From the NCBI GenBank assembly GCA_016124615.1, contig WGNF01000002.1:62001-126000 (forward strand): DNA of 64,000 nt, given 5' to 3'. Shown piece by piece: positions 35,872-43,350 of the stretch. Source of the DNA: Paracoccaceae bacterium (GTDB lineage Bacteria > Pseudomonadota > Alphaproteobacteria > Rhodobacterales > Rhodobacteraceae). The notes beneath the pieces were generated by a model. That model saw nothing but the letters and a program-made list of their open reading frames with translations. It did no database searches and was not told the DNA's origin. Position 1 is the stretch's first letter, and each line of letters opens with the position of its first letter. The position numbers and the translations under genes are program-made.

Positions 35872-36060
35872 GTCCAGCCCTCATTTTTCGCTGACTTTAG
35901 GGGCGGCTTCTGTAGCCGACAACCGCTTTGCGTTCGGCCCAAGGCTTCGTGGCCGATTGTGGCGCAACGGCAACCCGTCGGGCTGGCAATATCCATGCGC
36001 GAAGTTCAACGGCCCTTAACCACTTTGCCGCTAGCCTGACCGCGGGCGACAGGGGGTCAT

Positions 36061-37065
36061 ATGCGGCACGCACCCGACGATCTGGCAGCATCCATCGGGA
36101 TCACTCCGCGCTTCGGCGCGGGTCGGGCAGCGCCGTGCTCTGATCGGGAGGTGGCGATTCTCCTTGCGCTCTGCAACGGCGGCCGCTTCATCGAGGAGCA
36201 GCTGGACAGTCTGGCCGCCCAGACCCATTCCGAATGGCGGCTGACGGTCAGCGACGACGGCTCTCATGATGACGGGGCCGAACGGGTTCGGCGCTGGGCC
36301 GCGCGCCATCCTGACCGCCAGATCCGGATGCTGTCCGGCCCCAAGGCGGGATTTGCGCGAAACTTCCTGCATCTGCTTGCCGCTGTCGAGCCCGGGACCC
36401 GATTCGCGTCTTTTGCCGATCAGGATGATGTCTGGCTTCCGGGCAAACTTGCCCGTGCCGTTGACGCGCTATCCAAGGTGCCAGAGCGGGAACCGGCCCT
36501 GTATTGCGCGCGCAGCTGGATTTGTGATGCCCGCCTGGGCAACCTGCACCGGTCAGAGCGCTGGCCGCTGCCGCCATCGTTTCGCAATGCGCTGGTGCAA
36601 AACATCGCAGCGGGAAACACAATCGTGGTGAATCGGGCCGCGCTGCGGCTGCTACAGGCCGCCGCCCGACGGGTGGAGGATGTCGCGGCGCATGACTGGT
36701 GGGCCTATCAGGTCGTCACTGGCGCCGGTGGAACCGTGATCCACGATTCGGCGCCAAGCGTGCTTTATCGCCAGCATGATGCGAACGTGATCGGGGCGAA
36801 TCGCGGGCTGCGGGCTCACCTGCGGCGCTTCTGGATCGTCGTGCGCGGGCATTTGCGGTCCTGGAACGACCTCAACATTGCGGCGCTGCTGCGGGCCGCG
36901 CCCTACCTGACGCCGGAAAACCGGGCGCTGGTCGAGGCGTTCGCGGCCGCGCGGGCCGCACCGCCAAGCCTGCGCCCGGCGCGGTTGCGCCGCCTTGGTC
37001 TGCATCGCCAAAGTCGCATCGGCACCGGCTGCCTGTGGATCGTGGCCGTTCTCGGGCTTTTTTGA
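36061..37065 (+). CDS. Family 2 glycosyltransferase
   Basis: A 334-residue GT-A fold transferase. After about 28 poorly conserved residues, VAILLALCNGGRFIEEQLDSLAAQTHSEWRLTVSDDGSHDDG is the nucleotide-sugar-binding start, and FASFADQDDVWLPGKL contains the metal-binding acidic motif. It resembles rhamnosyl- and other alpha-transferases of the RfbF/WcaE type. The C-terminal 60 residues are basic and may contact the membrane. It lies in the polysaccharide region, 74 bp before a GT4 gene. Donor and acceptor are unknown. Confidence 0.85.
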   Translation: MRHAPDDLAASIGITPRFGAGRAAPCSDREVAILLALCNGGRFIEEQLDSLAAQTHSEWRLTVSDDGSHDDGAERVRRWAARHPDRQIRMLSGPKAGFARNFLHLLAAVEPGTRFASFADQDDVWLPGKLARAVDALSKVPEREPALYCARSWICDARLGNLHRSERWPLPPSFRNALVQNIAAGNTIVVNRAALRLLQAAARRVEDVAAHDWWAYQVVTGAGGTVIHDSAPSVLYRQHDANVIGANRGLRAHLRRFWIVVRGHLRSWNDLNIAALLRAAPYLTPENRALVEAFAAARAAPPSLRPARLRRLGLHRQSRIGTGCLWIVAVLGLF

Positions 37066-37139
37066 CCGTGGTCGCGCCGCTGCTTGCGGGGGGCCGCGGG
37101 CTTGCCTACTGATGGGGACCACAGCATTTGGCAGGCCGA

Positions 37140-38384
37140 ATGAACATTCTTTTTGTCCATCAGAACATGCCCGGCCAGTATCGCGAAATCCTTCGCTGGC
37201 TGGCGGATCAGGGCGAGCATCGCATTGTCTTTCTGACGCAACGACAGGACATTCAGGCCATCCCCGGGGTGACCATCGCGCGCTACAAGACCAATCACCG
37301 GTCGGGCAAGGACGCCTACGCGCTTTCTCGCTATTTCGAAGATTGCATGGGTGCGGGCTATGGCGCTTTCCTCGCTTGCCGCACCATGCTGGATCAGGGG
37401 TTCCGCCCCGACCTTGTTCTGGGCCACGTCGGCTGGGGCGAATTGACGTTCGTCAAACAGGTCTGGCCCGACGTTCCGGTCCTTGGTTACTGGGAATATT
37501 TCTTCCTCTCGCAGGGCGGCTCGATCGGGTTCGACCCGGAGTTTCCTCCGTCCGAATCCGCGGCGCAGGTGAGCCACGCCCGCAATGCGATCAACTACCT
37601 CTGTCTGGACGCGGTCGATCTGGGCCAATCGCCGACCAAGTGGCAGATGGCGACCTACCCCGAGCCGTTTCGCGCCAAAAGCTATATCTGCCACGACGGC
37701 ATCCGCACCGATCAACTGCCGCCCAATTCCGCCGCAACCGTCCGGCTTGCGCGCCTTGGCCGCGAGGTCGGGCGCGGCGACGAGATTTTCACTTACATGG
37801 CGCGCAACATGGAACCCACGCGCGGTTTTCACGTCTTCATGCGCAGCCTGCCGCAAATTCTCGATGCCCGCCCGAACGCCCGCGTGTTGGTCATCGGCGG
37901 CAGCGAGGTTTCCTACGGTCAGGAAAGCGGCGAAGCCGGTGGCTACCGTGGCCAGATGGAACGTGAACTGGCCGGACGCGTGGATTGGAGCCGGGTTCAC
38001 TTCCTCGGGCGGCTGCCCTACGCCGAATACGTAAAGGTGATCCAGATCAGCCGCTGCCACATCTACCTGACGGTGCCCTTCGTGCTGTCGTGGTCACTGC
38101 TGGAGGCGATGTCGATGCAGGCGACGCTGGTCGCATCCGATACGGCCCCGGTGCGCGAGGTGATCACGCATGGCGAAACCGGGCTGCTCGTCGATTTCCT
38201 GTCGCCGGATACCCTGGCGCGGCAGGTGATCGACGTCCTTGCCCGCCCCGGTGACTATGACGGCCTCGGGCAGGCGGCACGGGCGCGGGTGGTGCAGGAC
38301 TACGATTTTCTGACGCAGACGCGAGCCGTTCACGTCGCGCGCATGAACGGCCTTGTCCCGCGGGCGAAAGCGATCCGTGGCTGA
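37140..38384 (+). CDS. Family 4 glycosyltransferase
   Basis: A 414-residue GT-B fold retaining transferase. MNILFVHQNMPGQYREILRWLADQGEHRIVFLTQR is the start typical of a large alphaproteobacterial GT4 group. The C-terminal domain has ARNMEPTRGFHVFMRSLPQIL, VHFLGRLPYAEYVKVIQISRCHIYLTVPFVLSWSLLEAMSMQA and APVREVITHGETGLLVDFLSPDTLA, including the E-x7-E-like donor motif. ATG 37140 is used rather than an upstream in-frame non-ATG codon. Substrate is unknown; it probably adds a sugar to the exported polysaccharide. Confidence 0.87.
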   Translation: MNILFVHQNMPGQYREILRWLADQGEHRIVFLTQRQDIQAIPGVTIARYKTNHRSGKDAYALSRYFEDCMGAGYGAFLACRTMLDQGFRPDLVLGHVGWGELTFVKQVWPDVPVLGYWEYFFLSQGGSIGFDPEFPPSESAAQVSHARNAINYLCLDAVDLGQSPTKWQMATYPEPFRAKSYICHDGIRTDQLPPNSAATVRLARLGREVGRGDEIFTYMARNMEPTRGFHVFMRSLPQILDARPNARVLVIGGSEVSYGQESGEAGGYRGQMERELAGRVDWSRVHFLGRLPYAEYVKVIQISRCHIYLTVPFVLSWSLLEAMSMQATLVASDTAPVREVITHGETGLLVDFLSPDTLARQVIDVLARPGDYDGLGQAARARVVQDYDFLTQTRAVHVARMNGLVPRAKAIRG

Positions 38385-38442
38385 GAGCCGACGCCCTATC
38401 GCGACGCTTGCCTTTTGCGGCGCAGCATAACATTTGTCCTGC

Positions 38443-39249
38443 ATGAGTTTCCTGAGTGCCCTGTTCAAACGCCGCTCGCCGCCCGCTCCACCCCGGAGCG
38501 TTGGCCCGGCCGTCTTTGAGCCGCCCTGCCCGGATCAACCGCTCTATGTGATCGGCGACATTCATGGTCGGATCGATCTGCTCGACCGCCTTCTGGAAAA
38601 GATCGAAGACGACGCGGGTGCGCTTGTGGCCGAGATGCCAGGCGCCGATCCGCGGCTGATCTTCGTCGGCGACTACATCGACCGCGGCGACCATAGCCGG
38701 GCCGTGCTGGAGCGTGTGTACCACCTGCACAAGGAAGGTGACGGGCGGGTCATCTGCCTGCAGGGCAACCACGAAAAGCTCATGCTGGATTTCATCGACA
38801 TTCCGGAAAAAGGCCCGCGCTGGCTACGCCACGGTGGCCTGCAGACGCTGATGAGCCTGGGGCTGGGCGGCGCGCTGGCAGAGGGGATGGACGCCGACGA
38901 ACTGATCGCGCTGTCGCGGGATGTTCATCGCGTCTTGCCCGACGGTGTCGAGGACTGGCTGCGCGACCTGCCGCTCAGTTGGCAAAGCGGCAGCGTCTGG
39001 ACCGTCCACGCCGGCGCGGATCCGACCAAGCCGATGGCCGAACAGGCGAGCCGCGTGTTGCTTTGGGGCCATCGGGATTTCGACACCGTGCCGCGATCCG
39101 ATGGCGCCTGGGTCGTGCACGGCCATACCGTGGTCGATGCGGCAATCGCTGCCGAGGGCCGCATCTCCATCGATACTGGCGGGGTTTACACGGGGCGCCT
39201 GTCGGCGGCGCGCATTCTGCCCGGTTCCGTTCGTTTCCTCGGAACCTGA
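38443..39249 (+). CDS. Metallophosphoesterase (PPP-type protein phosphatase family)
   Basis: A 268-residue calcineurin-like phosphoesterase. The five metal and phosphate motifs are all visible: IGDIHGRIDLLDRLL, FVGDYIDRGDHS, LQGNHEKLML, VHAGADPTKP and VVHGHTVVD. Bacterial relatives act as serine/threonine or tyrosine protein phosphatases or on diadenosine tetraphosphate. It is convergent with the tyrosine autokinase gene 70 bp away, which makes that kinase a tempting target, though exopolysaccharide kinases are usually reversed by PHP- or LMW-type phosphatases. ATG 38443 is used; the upstream TTG is unlikely. Confidence 0.85.
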   Translation: MSFLSALFKRRSPPAPPRSVGPAVFEPPCPDQPLYVIGDIHGRIDLLDRLLEKIEDDAGALVAEMPGADPRLIFVGDYIDRGDHSRAVLERVYHLHKEGDGRVICLQGNHEKLMLDFIDIPEKGPRWLRHGGLQTLMSLGLGGALAEGMDADELIALSRDVHRVLPDGVEDWLRDLPLSWQSGSVWTVHAGADPTKPMAEQASRVLLWGHRDFDTVPRSDGAWVVHGHTVVDAAIAAEGRISIDTGGVYTGRLSAARILPGSVRFLGT

Positions 39250-39318
39250 TCCCGACGGTTGGGTTGGCCAGCCCCATTGCAAGCAAAGGGGCCGGTTCTG
39301 GCCGTGGGACGGCGCGCC

Positions 39319-41448
39319 TCAGGTCTGGTCGTAATATTTCGACTTGTAGACGTCGTATCCGTATTGCCCGCCATAGCCATAGCGTTTCATCTGGCGGCTA
39401 TCGACCTGGTTGAGCACCAGACCGGAAATCGGGATTCCCAGTGACGAGAACATCTCGAGCCCCTGACGAAGCTGGGTACGGCTCGTCGAATTCCACTTCA
39501 CCGTATATACGATGGCATCCGCGTGGTGCGCGATCACGCGCGCGTCGGGAACGACCAGAACCGGCGGCGTGTCGATCAGGACAAAGTCGTAGTGTTCCCG
39601 AAGCATCGCGATGAGCGATGCGAACTTCTCGGACGCGAACACGTCGGCGGCGTTCACATTCGCTTTCGCCGCCACCAGAAGATCGACGCCGACCTCTGGC
39701 TGCATCAGATCGTGCTGAAGAACCTCGGTATGGTCGTTCATCGCACTGAGCAGGGTGACGGCATGCTTGGTATCGAAATACTCTGAGAAGATGCGGCGGC
39801 GCAGGTCGCCCTCGATCAGGATTACCCGCTTTCCAAGGTTCGCCATGTTCAGGGCCAGGGCCAGCGTCTCGGTCGTCTTGCCTTCGCCCGGCAGCGACGA
39901 CGTAATCATCAGCACCTTCGGCGGGTGGTCGATGTTCGAGAGCAGGATCGACGTGCGAAGGTTCCGCACCGCCTCGGCGATGATGGATGTCGGCTTGTCA
40001 CGCAGATAGCCCAGCGCGTCTTTGCGCGAATGGCTCGGGATCACCGGAATCGACCCCAACACCCGCAATCCCGTCGCGCTGCGCAGTTCGTCCGAGGTCC
40101 GGAAACTGGCAAACTGAAGTTCCCGCAGCAGTACGATGCCGGAACCGATCATGATGCCGAGAATCGCCGCGAGGACAAGAATGAGGGGCTTCTTGGGCGA
40201 TACGGCGGGCCGCGGCACTGCCGATGAAAGCTGCATGCTGTCGGGCAGCGCAAGGCCGAGTTGGACGTCGGTCTGCTTCAGTTGAGTCAGGAAGGTATCG
40301 TAGATCGTCTGGGTCGAATCCACCTCGCGCTGCAGTTCCTGCAGCTTGATGAGGTCTTTGGACTGCTGGGTGATCTGATCCGATTGCACCTGTTCAGAAG
40401 CCGCAAGGGCGGCGATCTGCTCGTCATCGCGCTGAACGGCCGTCTTCGCGCGCTGGACAAGGGCATTTGCGGCATCATTGAAGTCCGCCTGCGTGATCGT
40501 GCCCGCATTGAGCCGATCCACGAGCGTCGAGATGGCAGGATCGTCGGCAAAAGCCCCGAAAGCCTCCGGATTGCCGGCCAGAACCAGGGCCGAGAGGTCC
40601 GCCGCGCGCTTTGCCGTGCTTTCCCGGTCGCTGCGCAGGCGTGAGAGCCTGTCTCTGATATCCTTCAACTGTACCTGAAGCGCCGTCAGGGCGTCCGCGC
40701 TGACCAGTTGTGTGGAATGGTTGAAGTCGCTGAGCTTGTTTTCGGCGGCCTGCAGCTGCTCCTGCAGGACTGCCGTCCTCTGGGTCAGAAACTGGCTGGC
40801 CTCTTTGGTGGCGGCCAGTTTTTCAAGCTTCTGGTCGTTGATGTAGAGGGCCACGATCGTATTGGCGATCAAGGCTGACTTGTTCGGGTCCAGCGTTGTC
40901 ACATCAATATCGAACGCCATCGAGTTCGGCTCGTTCGTCACAGTGATCTGCGACAGCAATTGGTCAATGACCGCGTCATGGATGGCCGAGTCGGTCGGCT
41001 CTGGGGCGAGAGCTATCCCGAGCAGAGTCTTGACGCGATCCTTTGCGCTCTGCAGGGCTTGTGCGAAGGGCGTGGGCTCCAACACAGCGTTGAACTCGGG
41101 ATCGTTCACGAGATCCAACTTGTTCACGACCTTCTCAAGCAGGTTTCGCGACTGAAGAACGATGGTTTCGGTGTTGATGGTCGAGCTGTCGGTGCCCAGC
41201 GCGGAGAGTACGCTGTTGACGCTGCTCATCATCTGGCTCTGCTGCGTATTCATCGACACGACCGCGGTCGAATCGTATTTCGGCGTTGCAAGAACAAAAG
41301 CATAGATCGCCGCGAAAACGACCAGAATCAGCGTCACGGCGAAGATCGGAACTTTTCCACGCCACAAAACCCTGCCAAGGGCGACCAGATCGATCTGGTC
41401 ATCATCGTCTTGGCCAGAGACCGAAGCGCTGGCCGTCACTTCACGCAT
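39319..41448 (-). CDS. Wzc/GumC-type chain-length regulator with BY-kinase domain
   Basis: A 709-residue inner-membrane protein that sets chain length and drives export of polysaccharide. A Wzz domain starts near residue 20 with a transmembrane helix (VPIFAVTLILVVFAAIYAFVL), then a long coiled coil (about 200-390), a second helix (PLILVLAAILGIMIGSGIVLL), and a cytosolic tyrosine kinase: Walker A SSLPGEGKTTETLALAL, Walker B FVLIDTPPVL, and a Tyr-rich tail with seven tyrosines in the last 19 residues. The Walker A' motif reads ILIEGDLRRR, with Glu for the usual first Asp. ATG 41448 is listed; GTG 41457, better placed behind AAGGGGAG, is possible. Confidence 0.9.
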   Translation of the reverse strand: MREVTASASVSGQDDDDQIDLVALGRVLWRGKVPIFAVTLILVVFAAIYAFVLATPKYDSTAVVSMNTQQSQMMSSVNSVLSALGTDSSTINTETIVLQSRNLLEKVVNKLDLVNDPEFNAVLEPTPFAQALQSAKDRVKTLLGIALAPEPTDSAIHDAVIDQLLSQITVTNEPNSMAFDIDVTTLDPNKSALIANTIVALYINDQKLEKLAATKEASQFLTQRTAVLQEQLQAAENKLSDFNHSTQLVSADALTALQVQLKDIRDRLSRLRSDRESTAKRAADLSALVLAGNPEAFGAFADDPAISTLVDRLNAGTITQADFNDAANALVQRAKTAVQRDDEQIAALAASEQVQSDQITQQSKDLIKLQELQREVDSTQTIYDTFLTQLKQTDVQLGLALPDSMQLSSAVPRPAVSPKKPLILVLAAILGIMIGSGIVLLRELQFASFRTSDELRSATGLRVLGSIPVIPSHSRKDALGYLRDKPTSIIAEAVRNLRTSILLSNIDHPPKVLMITSSLPGEGKTTETLALALNMANLGKRVILIEGDLRRRIFSEYFDTKHAVTLLSAMNDHTEVLQHDLMQPEVGVDLLVAAKANVNAADVFASEKFASLIAMLREHYDFVLIDTPPVLVVPDARVIAHHADAIVYTVKWNSTSRTQLRQGLEMFSSLGIPISGLVLNQVDSRQMKRYGYGGQYGYDVYKSKYYDQT

Positions 41449-41520
41449 ATCATTCACGCGGCGTTGCTCCCCTTGTGTCACTTGACGACAATCAAACGTT
41501 GCATTGGATATTCCTTAGGT

Positions 41521-41539
41521 GGCGCTGCGCTTCAGCGCC
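41521..41539. promoter_or_regulatory. Hairpin upstream of the autokinase gene
   Basis: GGCGCTG (41521-41527) pairs with CAGCGCC (41533-41539) around a 5-nt loop in the 281-bp interval between the wza-like and autokinase genes, which run in the same direction. It could be an attenuator or the partial terminator of the upstream gene; nothing further was recognised in this interval. Confidence 0.4.
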
Positions 41540-41729
41540 CACTTCTACAATTTCTCGACGGTCAATTCCTGGCGGCGCCGATCCTGACCGTATTTGCCCG
41601 GGTTAAAATACCTGTCGTCAGCCGTCTGAAGCAGACCATCATGATACCTGCGCTTACGTCCGGAAGATAGCGGCACTCAAATCCTCTGCGGGCGCCCGCC
41701 GATCCTGTTCTGCAGGACCGACGGACAAG

Positions 41730-43097
41730 TCACGGCACCTTCACCTTGTTAACCGTTGCGCCCACGAGTGTCGGCGACAGTTGCGAGATCACGCGGCTCC
41801 ACTTGGTGATCGGCTGCTCGGCGATGAAGATCACGTCATCCGGACGCAACTCGAACCGCGTTGCCATGATCACGTTCACCGCGTTGCTCGCGTCAAGCTG
41901 GTAGACGGAAATGCCGGTCACGCCGCCTTTGGCCTGTTCGGCCCGGATCACATAGACCTGCCGCGGGTTGGCGGTGACATTCGAAAACCCGCCATCCGAA
42001 TAGAGCGCATCCGCCAAGGAGGCCTGTCTCGCATAGGGAAGCGGGAACCGGCTCTGCTTGCTGACCTCACCGGTGAGGTAGACATAGTCCTGCGGCTCGG
42101 CGCCAAGGGTCAGCCGGGCCTGAAAGTTGGCCCGCGCGGCCGTCAACTGGCTTTGCGCAATCGTGACCTGCGCGTTCAGTTCAGCCAAAGCCTGCTGCCG
42201 GGCCTGGGTCTTGGCGCCAGAAAGCTGGATCTGTTCGGCGAAATAGGCCTGCGCCTTGTCGAGGTCGTATTCGGTGTCAACGAAGATGCTGTCGCCGTTC
42301 TGCAGACGAATCCTCTCATTGCCTTTCGTCGCGAAGACATCCTTCAACGGAACCTGATAGAGGTGCCCGCCGCGATACAGTCGCACGATCGCGTAGTTCT
42401 GGTCGGTGACGGTCACCCCGCCGACCGCGGCCAGCGCTTCGTCAAGGTAAAGCGGCGTGAGGGTGATCGGGGCCACGCCCGGCGTGCGGACGGCGCCGCC
42501 GACCGACACCTGTTTGGAGTGGAATTCAGCGATCTCGAGGCTGAAAGACGGCGTCATCTGCTTGGCAACGATCGCCTGAAACAGCGCGTTTTCAGCCTCT
42601 TCCAGCGTCATGCCGGCAAGTTTCACCCGGCCCACGTCGGGAATGGCGATCGCGCCATCATCCTGCACGGTATAGCCTTGCCGCTTGCTTTGCGCGACCA
42701 GCAGCCCGGTCAACTGGCCGACGGTGTTTGCCGATGCGGCGCTGTCGGTCGTCGCCAGCAGCACCACATCGCCGACGCCGATCCGATACGGCACGTCAGG
42801 CGCCGGCGGCGGCAATTGCGCCATGACCTGGGTCGGGCGCGTTTCGGGCAGCAGCGCCGGATCCGGCATCGCGCCGGAACTGGGCGGCATCGCCGCGCCC
42901 GGGCCGGTCTGGTAGAAGGCCTTCGGCAGCGGCAGTGGCGTGTAGGGCGAGGCGTTGGCCTCTGCGATCACCGGCGGCGTCATCAACTGAACGTGAACCG
43001 GAATGCCACCAACGGCTTCGTCATGCACTTTCGGGCTGATGTAGGCGGATCCGCAACCGCCAAGCAACAAAGCGATTGCAACGGAAATATACTTCAT
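41730..43097 (-). CDS. Outer-membrane polysaccharide export (OPX) lipoprotein, Wza-like
   Basis: Forms the outer-membrane exit pore for polysaccharide. The 455-residue lipoprotein has a lipobox LLLGGC (Cys about 16), a proline-rich linker to about 100, the Poly_export domain (YRIGVGDVVLLATTDSA, YTVQDDGAIAIPDVGRVKLAGMTLEEAENAL) and SLBB repeats (KQVSVGGAVRTPGVAPITLTPLYLDEALAAVGGV, DYVYLTGEVSKQSRFPLPYARQASLADALYSDGG). ATG 43097 is favoured over the adjacent ATG 43100 because GGGGGG immediately precedes the latter. It runs toward the autokinase gene and is divergent from the RTX gene. Confidence 0.9.
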   Translation of the reverse strand: MKYISVAIALLLGGCGSAYISPKVHDEAVGGIPVHVQLMTPPVIAEANASPYTPLPLPKAFYQTGPGAAMPPSSGAMPDPALLPETRPTQVMAQLPPPAPDVPYRIGVGDVVLLATTDSAASANTVGQLTGLLVAQSKRQGYTVQDDGAIAIPDVGRVKLAGMTLEEAENALFQAIVAKQMTPSFSLEIAEFHSKQVSVGGAVRTPGVAPITLTPLYLDEALAAVGGVTVTDQNYAIVRLYRGGHLYQVPLKDVFATKGNERIRLQNGDSIFVDTEYDLDKAQAYFAEQIQLSGAKTQARQQALAELNAQVTIAQSQLTAARANFQARLTLGAEPQDYVYLTGEVSKQSRFPLPYARQASLADALYSDGGFSNVTANPRQVYVIRAEQAKGGVTGISVYQLDASNAVNVIMATRFELRPDDVIFIAEQPITKWSRVISQLSPTLVGATVNKVKVP

Positions 43098-43350
43098 CAT
43101 CCCCCCGAGGGTAGAGCGTGCTGTCGCATCCAGTTCCCAGAAACAGGCATGGCATACAAGAAGTTTTCCACCGGGGCGGCGGGTTTCCACGGCAGCGTTG
43201 CGGCGGTGCCCCGGCATTTTTGGGGCAGATCGTCGGGCAAGATGCCGCGAATTGTCTGCGATCATCGCCGTGGTGCCACATTCGCGCCGCCGGGCCAGAC
43301 CGCTTTTCGTTCAACCTTTGCGGGCGCATTCAGGGTGCCGGGGGTTGGCG

